A stretch of 64,000 bases of DNA, from positions 682,001 through 746,000 of the forward strand of contig NZ_CP092430.2 in NCBI RefSeq assembly GCF_022374935.2, read 5' to 3'. The notes beneath the pieces were generated by a model, which made no database searches, was not told the DNA's origin, and saw only the letters and a list, made by a program, of their open reading frames with translations. This stretch comes from Mycolicibacter virginiensis (GTDB taxonomy: Bacteria > Actinomycetota > Actinomycetes > Mycobacteriales > Mycobacteriaceae). The translations under genes were made by a program, and so were the position numbers. Positions 1-7,867 of the stretch are shown here, one piece after another (the first letter of the stretch is position 1; each line of letters begins with the position of its first letter).

Positions 1-258
1 GGCATCCAACGTGGCGAGGGTATGGCCGTCGGCACCGACCGTTCGGACGGAGTCGATCTGGTAGCCCTTGTCCAGGATCTGCGCTTCAAGACCCATCCGA
101 CCCGCCACGGTGTAGCCAACGCCCCAGAAGTCGATCATGTAGCCGCCGGAGCGAAAGGCCGGCGCACGCTCGATCACCGTTGGGGTGTGGCCGGTGCGGT
201 GCAGCCAGTACGCGAGCGCCGTCCCGGCTACTCCCGCACCGCTGATCGCGATCCGCAT
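1..258 (-). CDS. FAD-dependent oxidoreductase, N-terminal part (runs off left edge)
   Basis: Only the first 86 codons lie in the window and the frame stays open to base 1. The protein begins MRIAISGAGVAG, a Rossmann dinucleotide-binding start with GxGxxG at residues 7-12 and an acidic residue (Glu30) at the end of the second strand, as expected for FAD binding. The following segment (FRSGGYMIDFWGVGY) resembles the substrate-side loop of aromatic-ring hydroxylase-type flavoprotein monooxygenases. The ATG lies 4 nt after the stop of the upstream membrane-protein gene, so the two are probably co-transcribed. The substrate is unknown because the rest of the protein is missing. Confidence 0.8.
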   Translation of the reverse strand, partial: MRIAISGAGVAGTALAYWLHRTGHTPTVIERAPAFRSGGYMIDFWGVGYTVAGRMGLEAQILDKGYQIDSVRTVGADGHTLATLDA

Positions 259-262
259 CGGC

Positions 263-2629
263 TCAGATCATTTCGTTCTCTGTCAGCCATCGCATCACCG
301 GCCAGCCGATGAACACCGGCAGCCAGCAGGTTAGTACCCGGTAGAGCAGCACGGACGGGACCGCCAGCGCGGCGGGCACACCGAACGCGGCCAACCCACC
401 GATCAGGGCGGCTTCCACGGCACCCACCCCGCCGGGCGTCGGCGCCGCGGAGGCCAGGGTCCCACCGACCATCGTCACGACCGTGACGGTGACGAATGAG
501 GTGTTGCCGCCAAAGGCCTCCACGCTGGCCCACAATGCCAGCGCCGCACCCAATGTGGTGCCGGCCGCGCCCAGCACGATCAACGCCAGCCGCTTGGGCT
601 CGCGGGCCAGATCCACCAAGTCCCCGGTGACTTCCTTGAGGCGTGGCCGCAGCGCCGTGGTCAACCATCGGCGCAGGTTCGGCACCAACAGCACGATGCC
701 GGCCAAGCCGAGCGCCACACCGGCGATCAGGTACAGCATGGTCGCACCGGGTACGAAGTGGGACAGGTCCGTCGAGGCGCCCGCAGCGGTGGTGAAGATG
801 ACCAGCAGGATCACGTGCACGATCACCTGCACCGACTGCTGAAGCGCGACCGCGGCGGTCGCGCGCAAGGTGCTCAGGCCGCCCTTCTGCAGGAATCGGG
901 TGCTCAGCGCCAGGCCGCCGACCCCGGCCGGGGTGGTGGTGGCGGCAAAGGTGTTGGCCACCTGCATGATCGCCAGATTGCGAAAGCTGACGAAGCCGTT
1001 GGCGCAGGCCCACAGCGCGCCCGCGGCGCCGACATAGGTCAGCGACGAGACGATCAGCCCCACCAGCGCCCACCACCAGTTCGCCTGCCGCAGTTGGGAG
1101 AAGAAGGTGGGCACCTGGCTGATGAAGGGGTAGGCCACGTACACCAGGGCAACGAGCAGGATCAGCTGAATCAGCTGGCTGCGGGTGAACCGGGTGATGG
1201 TCTTGGTCTGGATCTGATCGGTACCGGTCTGACGCTTCACCTCCTCGCGGGCGGCGGCGATCACCGTGCCGACGTCGGGGACGGCATTGCGAAGCCGCGC
1301 GGGCACCGCGGATTTGGTGAGTCGTCGCGAGGCGGCCAACACCACCGTGCGACCGAAGTGCTCGATCGCCGCTGCCACCGCCGCGGCCGCGTCGTACAGC
1401 GATGACGTCGTCACCAGCAACTGGGCGATATCGGACTGCAGCTGGGTGTCGGTGGCGCCGTACTCGGCGTTGCCGAAGCCGCCGAACAGCACCTGGCCGT
1501 CGTCGACGGTCATCTCCTTGGCACGCAGGTCGCCGTGCGAGATCTGCTGATCGTGCAGGCTCCGCAAGGATTCCCAGGGCTTAGTCACCGGCGTGGTAGC
1601 GGTGCAGTCGGCGATGGGCGTGCCGCGAGGCGGGGTGTGCGCGTACAGCGTCCAGCCCCGGTCGAGGGAGGCGACCGCGACGGTGTTGGTGTTGGCGAAC
1701 CCGGTATCAGCGATGGAGATCGCCATCAGTGCGCGATGCTCCACCGCGCGGTGCAGCGAGGCGTGCAGCGGTGCGGTCTCGGTGGTGCGCAACCGGAATT
1801 TGCGCCAGAGCTGTCGCAGCGCGCCGCCGCTGCGCTGGTTGGGGCCGTACAACTCGATGATCACCGGCTGGTCGCCGACGGTGGACAGCACCAGCGGGCC
1901 GGGGCCCGCCGGCCGGATGACGGCGAGTTCGGAGACGGTGTGGCCGCGACGGGCCAGGGCGCGCACGGTGCCGTCCAACGGCACCTCCAGCGCGGGGGTG
2001 CCGACGATCAGGATCACCAACGCCCCGACGAACCATCCGACGGCCAGCCCCAGCAGTGAGCGGGCCGGGACGATCGCACTGACCACCAGGTGGATCGGTA
2101 CGAACGCCAGCAACAGTGCCCACCACCAGCGTCGCCAACGGGCCGGCAGCCAGGGGCCGGAGACGGTGAGCATGGCGGCGAGCATGGCGATCCACCGCGG
2201 GTCGTCGAGGAACTGCGCCAGCGTGGTGGCCAGCCGATCGGAGAGGTCGAAATGCCAGTTCGGTGCGGCCATTCCGGTGCTGCGGATCGACAGGGACACG
2301 ACGGCCAGCAGCCCGGCCACGGCATAGGCTCCGAGCAGCTTCCATTGCTTGGAGACCACCAGCCCGATCAGAATCGCGAACGGCAACACCAGGATCGCGA
2401 TGCCGTAGGCGAGGTAGACCAGGTTGGCGTGGACGGGGGAGAGCACCCCGACGATCTGGGACACCGAACGCTCGAGCGACACCCATTCGTAGCGGGTGAC
2501 CAGCGAGCTGGTGATGACGGTGGCCAGGAAGAGTGCGGCAAGCACCAGACGCAGAATGTCGTTGGTGCGTCGGGTCAGCGGCTGCAGCAGGTTGCCGGTG
2601 ACGGCGACGTCGCGCCCCTCAACTCGCAT
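263..2629 (-). CDS. Multi-pass membrane protein: flippase-like (LPG synthase TM) domain with embedded pseudokinase-like region
   Basis: The 788-residue protein has an N-terminal membrane part (about residues 25-215), a soluble middle (about 220-460) and a C-terminal bundle of hydrophobic helices (about 470-785) of the lysylphosphatidylglycerol-synthase/UPF0104 flippase type, including the typical APTPGGVGAVEAAL stretch. The soluble part looks like a kinase or aminoglycoside-phosphotransferase C-lobe: HGDL at 365-368 and GFG at 384-386 mimic the catalytic loop and the DFG motif. The Asn expected after HGD is not there, the DFG Asp is Gly, and no VAVK-like lysine is evident, so it is probably catalytically dead. 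Such proteins are thought to move or modify lipids in the cytoplasmic membrane; the substrate here is unknown. It starts at the ATG at 2629 and is followed after 4 nt by the FAD enzyme. Confidence 0.8.
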   Translation of the reverse strand: MRVEGRDVAVTGNLLQPLTRRTNDILRLVLAALFLATVITSSLVTRYEWVSLERSVSQIVGVLSPVHANLVYLAYGIAILVLPFAILIGLVVSKQWKLLGAYAVAGLLAVVSLSIRSTGMAAPNWHFDLSDRLATTLAQFLDDPRWIAMLAAMLTVSGPWLPARWRRWWWALLLAFVPIHLVVSAIVPARSLLGLAVGWFVGALVILIVGTPALEVPLDGTVRALARRGHTVSELAVIRPAGPGPLVLSTVGDQPVIIELYGPNQRSGGALRQLWRKFRLRTTETAPLHASLHRAVEHRALMAISIADTGFANTNTVAVASLDRGWTLYAHTPPRGTPIADCTATTPVTKPWESLRSLHDQQISHGDLRAKEMTVDDGQVLFGGFGNAEYGATDTQLQSDIAQLLVTTSSLYDAAAAVAAAIEHFGRTVVLAASRRLTKSAVPARLRNAVPDVGTVIAAAREEVKRQTGTDQIQTKTITRFTRSQLIQLILLVALVYVAYPFISQVPTFFSQLRQANWWWALVGLIVSSLTYVGAAGALWACANGFVSFRNLAIMQVANTFAATTTPAGVGGLALSTRFLQKGGLSTLRATAAVALQQSVQVIVHVILLVIFTTAAGASTDLSHFVPGATMLYLIAGVALGLAGIVLLVPNLRRWLTTALRPRLKEVTGDLVDLAREPKRLALIVLGAAGTTLGAALALWASVEAFGGNTSFVTVTVVTMVGGTLASAAPTPGGVGAVEAALIGGLAAFGVPAALAVPSVLLYRVLTCWLPVFIGWPVMRWLTENEMI

Positions 2630-2787
2630 GATCTCTTTCGGTCCGTCTCATGCCGCATCGCTCGGCGGCTCGCCACAACTTAACCGGTGAGCTGCGGTGG
2701 GGGGTTAATTTGTCGGCCGCCTCGCCGCCGCGTCATCCGGGTCGAGTCCCGTCCGTCACATCTGTCACCGACGAGAGGATATGAAGT

Positions 2788-2905
2788 CTGCGCCCGGCTT
2801 TGAGCGACTACAGAGTTGCAGCACTCCACCCACTGCCGCGCTGCGTCGATATGACCTACCGAGGACCTGACATAACGCTGGTTGTCGCTCCAAGGTGGGC
2901 GCACA
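2788..2905. repeat. Dispersed palindromic intergenic element, copy A (degenerate)
   Basis: The 357-nt gap between the membrane protein and the SDR gene holds no convincing gene. It contains two facing arms: GCCCGGCTTTGAGCGAC near 2792-2808, and TTGTCGCTCCAAGGTGGGC at 2882-2900, which is preceded by TGACATAACG. The same arms occur at 48.1 and 62.2 kb and as a half element at 38.2 kb. This copy is the most diverged. The rest of the gap shows nothing I can assign. Confidence 0.6.
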
Positions 2906-2987
2906 ACCGCATGGTCCGAAGCGGTGGCGGTTGGGGTTATTGAGGTGACGTCAGTTTTCTAGAGGGCGACGACGTACCGCTGCCGGG

Positions 2988-3863
2988 TCAGACCGGGAAG
3001 ACCACCCCGGTCATCTTCTCCGACTCCTCCCACAGCCGCAGCCACAGCCGCTGGTCCTTCGAGAGCTTGTTCGACGGGCACGGTCCCATCGCGCCGCGAG
3101 ACTGGTTCAGCTTCGTGGGGCCCCAGTAGGTGTCCGGATCGGCGTCGGGCACGGTCGCGGCAAACAGGGTCGACTCGGCGCCCCGCTCGGGCGGCTGGCC
3201 GACCAGTGGCAGGCCGTACTTGGCGATCAAACCGACAATGGTCTTGTCGTTGTCGAACAGGTCGGTGGTCGACACCCCCGGATGCACTCCGTAAGAGCGC
3301 AGCGGGGAGCCGGCTGCGACCAGCCGCCGCTGCAGCTCGCGGGCGAACATCAGGTTGGCCAGCTTGGACTGTGCGTAGGCCAGGTTGCGCTGGTAGGGGC
3401 GGTGCTCGTAGTTGAGGTCGTCGACCCAGAACTTGGGGGTCTGCTTGTGCGCGATGCTCGACACCGTCACCACCCGGTCGCTGATCCGGTCCAGCAGCAG
3501 GCCGGTCAACGCGAAGTGGCCCAGGTGGTTGACCCCGAACTGCGTCTCGAAGCCGTCCACGGTGCGCCGCATGGGGATGTTCATGATCCCGGCGTTGTTG
3601 ACCAGCACGTCGAAGCCGCCCTGCTGGCCAGCGAAGTCGCGTACCGAGGCCAGGCTGCCCAGATCCAGCGCCGCCACCCGGACGTCACCGTCGATGCCGT
3701 CGGCGATCTCCTGGGCCTTGGCGGTGTTGCGGCAGGCCATCACCACGCTGGCACCCTTGGCGGCCAAGGTGCGGGTGACGACCTCACCCAGACCACCGTT
3801 GGCGCCGGTCACCACGAAGGTGCGGCCGGACTGATCTGGGGTGTCCGCGATTCTGAAAGACAT
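2988..3863 (-). CDS. Short-chain dehydrogenase/reductase (SDR)
   Basis: This is a classical-to-extended SDR of about 291 residues resembling retinol-dehydrogenase/protochlorophyllide-reductase-like members. It has the cofactor motif TGANGGLG near the N-terminus, NNAG (NNAGIM) after strand 4, the Ser of VSSIAH and the catalytic YxxxK in YAQSK. Arg in ACRNTAKA suggests NADP(H) preference. An in-frame GTG nine bases upstream (3872) could add three residues; ATG 3863 is preferred because MSFRIADTPDQSGRTFVVTG gives the usual spacing to the glycine motif. The substrate is unknown. It stands alone between the DUF4226 operon and the repeat-bearing gap. Confidence 0.85.
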   Translation of the reverse strand: MSFRIADTPDQSGRTFVVTGANGGLGEVVTRTLAAKGASVVMACRNTAKAQEIADGIDGDVRVAALDLGSLASVRDFAGQQGGFDVLVNNAGIMNIPMRRTVDGFETQFGVNHLGHFALTGLLLDRISDRVVTVSSIAHKQTPKFWVDDLNYEHRPYQRNLAYAQSKLANLMFARELQRRLVAAGSPLRSYGVHPGVSTTDLFDNDKTIVGLIAKYGLPLVGQPPERGAESTLFAATVPDADPDTYWGPTKLNQSRGAMGPCPSNKLSKDQRLWLRLWEESEKMTGVVFPV

Positions 3864-3923
3864 GCTGGTCACCGTACCTGCCGGCGTCGCTCACGCCGTA
3901 GCGCTATTCGGTAGTCGGAAAGC

Positions 3924-4271
3924 TCATATGGTGTCCACCAGCGACAGGAAAATCAGTGCCCATGGCAAGCCGCCGGCCAAGAGTGCCAGGCCGGACCCAC
4001 CGACGGCCAGGCCCAGGCCGCGCCGGCGCGGTGATCTGGAACCCAAGATCCTTGCGCCGACCAGCAGCGATGCGAAGGCCGTGATGATGAACGTGGCGGC
4101 GAGCATGATGCGATATCCGGCATGGCTGTCTATCGGAAAATGACCCAGTAGCCAGCCGACGCCGAACGCCGCCGCGAACACGAGCTGGACGACGATCGGT
4201 GCTGATCGAGTAGCCGTCCGCCAGACATCGTTGTCCTGTGCCCGAATTCGTGCGCACAGTCGATTCAGCAT
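3924..4271 (-). CDS. Small membrane protein, last gene of the DUF4226 operon
   Basis: I do not recognise this 115-residue protein. After a short charged N-terminus it has three or four hydrophobic segments: about residues 25-45, 53-73 and 85-112, the last possibly split. A basic loop (SRSPRRRG) lies near residue 80. It starts 10 nt after the stop of the preceding small membrane protein and clearly belongs to the same operon. Its position, directly behind a DUF4226 protein and another small membrane protein, would fit an accessory or immunity role, but nothing in the sequence proves this. Confidence 0.6.
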   Translation of the reverse strand: MLNRLCARIRAQDNDVWRTATRSAPIVVQLVFAAAFGVGWLLGHFPIDSHAGYRIMLAATFIITAFASLLVGARILGSRSPRRRGLGLAVGGSGLALLAGGLPWALIFLSLVDTI

Positions 4272-4281
4272 GTCCGTCCTT

Positions 4282-4584
4282 TCAGTGCAGGTGCTGCAGC
4301 ACCTGGTAGATCACGGTGGCAGGGATGACGGTGACGGCGATGGTCAGGGGAGTTGCGAGGTAGCCGATGAGGATGCCGCGCCCGACCTGGCCGGCCGCGT
4401 CGGGTAGCTCGCGCATGAACAGTCCGGTCGGCACCACCACGACTGTTGCGATCACAAAGAAGAAAACGCTGGCGAACCACAACGGCAGCCAAGCCCACGT
4501 CGCGGTCTCGACGATCGCGATGGTCGCCACCGCGGCGAGGAAGCCGCGTGGTCCATAGGGAGCTGCCGGGGCAGGGGTGGTCAT
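4282..4584 (-). CDS. Small membrane protein in the DUF4226 operon
   Basis: This is an unrecognised 100-residue protein with a Pro/Ala-rich start (MTTPAPAAPYGPRG) and three predicted membrane segments, roughly residues 14-32, 34-54 and 72-95. The short loop LFMRELPDAAGQVGRG lies between the second and third. It begins 20 nt after the DUF4226 gene, with a GGAG-like ribosome-binding sequence just upstream, and is followed 10 nt later by a second small membrane protein. The gene order soluble protein, membrane protein, membrane protein suggests a functional unit at the membrane. Confidence 0.6.
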   Translation of the reverse strand: MTTPAPAAPYGPRGFLAAVATIAIVETATWAWLPLWFASVFFFVIATVVVVPTGLFMRELPDAAGQVGRGILIGYLATPLTIAVTVIPATVIYQVLQHLH

Positions 4585-4604
4585 GACGGCTCCTTCAACA
4601 GTGG

Positions 4605-5834
4605 TCAGCTGGCTGGTTGCGACGACACGGATGGCGGCGCATAGACCGGCCCGAAATCATGGGCCGCCGCGTCGTCGAACGCGGCGAAGCGCGAACTGCC
4701 GACGCCGACCTCGTGGTGGATCGGCAGATTGGTGACCGGTCCCAACCAGGTATTTCCCGAGTGCGCCGGATCGATCAACACCGTGTGGGTGTCACCACTC
4801 GGCAGATCCTGGTAAACCTCCAGCGACGGGTAATTGGTACGTGTTCCGTCGATATAGACGCCGTCGTGTCCAGGGGTGAACACCAGGTCGCCGTTGACGC
4901 TGAGTCGATTGTCGCGCAGTGGTCCGTGCGCGTCCGTCGTGAAGCCGGGCACCAGAGGGTTGCCGGCGTCGTACTTGATGCGAACCGACCCGTCAGCGGC
5001 TTGCGAGACGCTGCCTTGGGGGACACCGACCGCCACTCTGCCCGGGCCGCCACTGGCGTTGAGTTCAACCGACGGGTTCTGCCGCATCACCACGATGCCG
5101 TTCTCGTAGTCGATGTAGGTGGTGACCTTGGTGTCCTCGGGATCAAAGCGCGCATCGGGACCACGATCGTTGCCGAAGTCGCGAGAAAAGAGGCCGCTCT
5201 TGACATCCCGCTGGGGGATCCACTGCGATGCGCGCACCACGCCTTGCCCCGGCACCGGATCGATCCGGGCCACCCGAATCTCGGATTGCGTCCCCTGGAA
5301 CTTGGGGTCATAGGTATTGGGATCCAAGGCCGCCGCGGTAGCCCAGTCCGAGGCCGACGCCGGGTCGCGGCCGAAGGACTCCCGGAACGCGTCGATCTGA
5401 TTGAGCCGGCGTTTGTCGTCGGTGGCCGGACCCCGTTTGAAGGAGTGGTCTACAGCCTGGATGGTCGGCCGCTGGCGGCCCTCGGCCGAGTAACCGCCAC
5501 CCAGAGAACGCACCGACCGCGCGCGGGCCTGGCTGTCGGCGACGGTGTCGGCGATCACCTGATGAATGTCGTGGGTCTTGGCGGCCAAGAACCGCTGGAA
5601 CTGGCGGGCTCCGGCGGGAGTGTCCAACGCCAGCGCACGGTGGTGGGCCAGCGCTTCGCGGATCTCGGCCTCGATGCTGTCGAGCCGTGTGCGCCCGAGC
5701 AGGGCCACCTGCGCGGCACCGCGCACCGTCGCCAGGAAAGCCCGGTCGGCCTGCATGGACCTCTGCAGTCGCCGCGTCAGGACATCCTCGCGCGCTCGCG
5801 TGGCATCGGCGTGGGCGCCGAGTTCCTCGGGCAT
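4605..5834 (-). CDS. DUF4226-containing protein with unrecognised C-terminal domain
   Basis: The 409-residue protein has a helical, Ala/Arg-rich N-terminus (residues 1-120). It contains the block DTPAGARQFQRFLAAK followed by HxIxxVIxD, which I associate with the mycobacterial DUF4226 family. Residues 120-180 look like a linker. The C-terminal half (about 190-395) is predicted to be beta-rich, with many Gly/Asp/Asn turns (VYIDGTRTNYPSLEVYQDLP), and I could not place it in a family. There is no signal peptide or membrane segment. Helical N-terminal domains joined to variable C-terminal domains are common in ESX-exported actinobacterial effectors, so this could be one, but no WxG or YxxxD/E export motif was confirmed. 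Confidence 0.65.
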   Translation of the reverse strand: MPEELGAHADATRAREDVLTRRLQRSMQADRAFLATVRGAAQVALLGRTRLDSIEAEIREALAHHRALALDTPAGARQFQRFLAAKTHDIHQVIADTVADSQARARSVRSLGGGYSAEGRQRPTIQAVDHSFKRGPATDDKRRLNQIDAFRESFGRDPASASDWATAAALDPNTYDPKFQGTQSEIRVARIDPVPGQGVVRASQWIPQRDVKSGLFSRDFGNDRGPDARFDPEDTKVTTYIDYENGIVVMRQNPSVELNASGGPGRVAVGVPQGSVSQAADGSVRIKYDAGNPLVPGFTTDAHGPLRDNRLSVNGDLVFTPGHDGVYIDGTRTNYPSLEVYQDLPSGDTHTVLIDPAHSGNTWLGPVTNLPIHHEVGVGSSRFAAFDDAAAHDFGPVYAPPSVSSQPAS

Positions 5835-5895
5835 ACCGGCGACGCTAGTTCAGCGACGGCGATCCCGGTATTCACCCGAGGTTGAGTCTTGAGCG

Positions 5896-6702
5896 TCAGT
5901 CCTTGAAGTACACCAGCTGATGCGTGCTGGCCAGCAGCTGTCCCGCCCGTGACCACAGGTGCGCACTCTGATCGAAGTAGCCGCGCGAGAACCGGTTGGC
6001 GTGTGCGCTGGCGAGCAGGAAATCGCTTCCGAGCGCATCGATTTCGCCTTGGTCGGCATGAAAATAGGTGGTCAGGGAGATAGTGCCGGCCGGCAGGAAG
6101 CGGCCGCTGCGCAGAAACACCCGGGGGAAGAACACGTCCGACAGGCACGCCAGCGCCGCGAAGTCCAGCGGCCGGTCCTCGGCGTCGCGCACCCACAACG
6201 TGGTGGTCGACGATGCGCTGGGTTCTACCGTCTTGAGGGGCACCGGGCCGTCGGTGAAGCGCATGTCATAGCGCGTAGCCCAGACGATGGCGTCGACGAA
6301 CTTGCCGGGGGCGACGTCCTCGGGAGCGGGCACACTCGGCGGGTGGCTTTCGTCGTCCGCCCAGGTGTCGCGATGCAGGCCGAGCAGCGCGGTTGCGGTG
6401 GTCTTGACCTCGTCGCCCTGGCGCAGCTCCAGCACCCAGTGCTGGTTGCTGCGGTTGGTTCGGGCGGCGCGCAGCGAAATGTCGAACTCGCCGTCGGCGA
6501 TCGGTGCGGCGAAGTTGACGGTCAGCGCCAGCGGGTCGCCGATGCGCTCGGGGTGCGATTCGACGGCGCGCAGCAAGACCGCAGCGGTGATCCCGCCGAA
6601 CGGCCCCACCATGTTGGCCCACTCCGGGTGGGTGACGCCACGAAAAGTCCCGGCGTCGACGGTCTCGAGCTGCATGGCACGGTCGAAGGGGTGTGAGGTC
6701 AC
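5896..6702 (-). CDS. Acyl-CoA thioesterase, TesB-like double hot-dog
   Basis: The 268-residue protein matches the acyl-CoA thioesterase II-like family. The N-terminal hot-dog carries a GxxxxAVLLRAV helix (GPFGGITAAVLLRAVE) and a TVNFAAPI strand. The C-terminal hot-dog contains SDVFFPRVF, LTTYFHAD and the FDQSAHLWSRAGQLLA segment typical of TesB C-termini. It would hydrolyse acyl-CoA to free acid and CoA in the cytoplasm; chain-length preference cannot be read from the sequence. The start is the GTG at 6702. The upstream region carries a long inverted repeat at 6806-6881. Confidence 0.85.
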   Translation of the reverse strand: MTSHPFDRAMQLETVDAGTFRGVTHPEWANMVGPFGGITAAVLLRAVESHPERIGDPLALTVNFAAPIADGEFDISLRAARTNRSNQHWVLELRQGDEVKTTATALLGLHRDTWADDESHPPSVPAPEDVAPGKFVDAIVWATRYDMRFTDGPVPLKTVEPSASSTTTLWVRDAEDRPLDFAALACLSDVFFPRVFLRSGRFLPAGTISLTTYFHADQGEIDALGSDFLLASAHANRFSRGYFDQSAHLWSRAGQLLASTHQLVYFKD

Positions 6703-6805
6703 GGGAGTCCTTACCGGTGATCGGAGCGGTCCCGGTCACGCTATCGCGGGCGTACCGCCGACCACATTCGTCCCGTCCGTAGCGTCCGCAGGTGAATAGG
6801 GTCTG

Positions 6806-6881
6806 TTCGATTTGGATATCGCATGCGCTACTACCGTCCCGCGGCGACACGGGTGATAGCGCATACGATATCCAATTCGAA
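6806..6881. repeat. Long inverted repeat (25-nt arms) between methyltransferase and thioesterase genes
   Basis: The arms 6806-6830 and 6857-6881 are reverse complements at 23 of 25 positions. Their core is GGATATCG(C/T)ATGCGCTA. The 26-nt centre is GC-rich and contains CCGT facing ACGG. The arms are AT-richer than their surroundings and no T-run follows on either strand, so this is not a canonical intrinsic terminator. It lies 46 nt beyond the methyltransferase stop and about 100 nt before the thioesterase start. It could be a paired operator or a small mobile palindrome. Confidence 0.85.
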
Positions 6882-6927
6882 CACGACCACACCCGACGTT
6901 GCAGGGGCGGATGTGGCGCCTGGGAAA

Positions 6928-7779
6928 TCAGCCGGGATTGGTCGCGGTGACCACCCAGGTGCGGCCCGGGAACTGCACCACACCGTCGACCCGTTGGCGG
7001 CGCAACTCGTCACGCAGCTCATCGACCGCCGCGGCCCAGCCGTCGGCACCTAGCCTGGCCTCCAGTTCGGCGCGGGCCTGTTGTCCGGTGCGGTTGGCCA
7101 GGATCAACGCCAGCCGCTCCTCGACGCCGTCGCTACCGCCGATCCCGAAGTTGCAGACCCCGTCGAACGCTTCCAACGCAATGTCGTGCCAGCCGGCATC
7201 GGTCAGGATGGCTCGCACCCGCTCGGGATTGCCGAATGCCAGCGGACCAGGCGCGGCGGGATCCAGCGCTGCCGGAGGTGATTCCAGCTTGGCGGCCAGG
7301 ACGTCGATGCCCGCGGTGAACATCGGATTGTCGCCTTCGCGCCAACACACGAACGCCAGCCGGGAGGTCGGGGCCGCCGCCCGGCGGATGTTGGTGAACG
7401 CGACCACCGGATCGTCGAAGAACATCACCCCGAACCGGGAAATGAACCGGCCATACGTCGCCCCACCCGCGGCCGCACGCAAATCCATGGTCTGGGCGTC
7501 GCCGAGGCTCACGGTGGCCTCGGGGACCCGCCGGCGCGCCGCCTGCACCATCGGCTCGGAGATATCCACGCCGAACGGCATGGCGCCCAGGTCCGCGGTG
7601 CGCTGCAGCAATGTGCCGGAGCCACAGCCGATGTCGAGCACCCGCTCACCTGCGGTGATGTCGGCGGCCTGCATGACCGCGTCGGCGAACGGTGCCAGCA
7701 CCGCCTCGAAGATCGCCGCGTTGTCCACCCAATCGATACCCTGCGCCGCCCAGGCCTGCTGCTGTTCCTCGTTCGCCAT
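6928..7779 (-). CDS. SAM-dependent class I methyltransferase
   Basis: This is a cytoplasmic methyltransferase of about 283 residues. Motif I is VLDIGCGSGTLLQ, the acidic end of strand 2 is GVDIS, and the post-motif region contains GDAQTMDL and FGVMFFDDP. These fit the UbiE/COQ5-like group that modifies small molecules or lipids. The ATG at 7779 (MANEEQQQAWAAQGIDWV) is preferred over the longer frame beginning at 7827, because homologues of this group typically begin close to NxxQxxxW. The gene is divergent from the carboxyltransferase. The acceptor is unknown. Confidence 0.85.
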   Translation of the reverse strand: MANEEQQQAWAAQGIDWVDNAAIFEAVLAPFADAVMQAADITAGERVLDIGCGSGTLLQRTADLGAMPFGVDISEPMVQAARRRVPEATVSLGDAQTMDLRAAAGGATYGRFISRFGVMFFDDPVVAFTNIRRAAAPTSRLAFVCWREGDNPMFTAGIDVLAAKLESPPAALDPAAPGPLAFGNPERVRAILTDAGWHDIALEAFDGVCNFGIGGSDGVEERLALILANRTGQQARAELEARLGADGWAAAVDELRDELRRQRVDGVVQFPGRTWVVTATNPG

Positions 7780-7867
7780 GCCTGAAGCGTAGGGGCCCAA
7801 AGTCAGGGTGGATGGCCCGCGGCCCATGATGTTGTTCTAGGTCAACACCCCGGCGAAGGAATCCCAC

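Noticed and set aside
2680..2904. 74-codon minus-strand ORF in the 2.6-3.0 kb gap
   Set aside because: It lies across the dispersed palindromic repeat (copy A), has no ribosome-binding site and no recognisable sequence.
6806..6881. Intrinsic terminator after the methyltransferase gene
   Set aside because: The stem is long but AT-rich at its base and no T-run follows on either strand, so it is listed as an inverted repeat instead.
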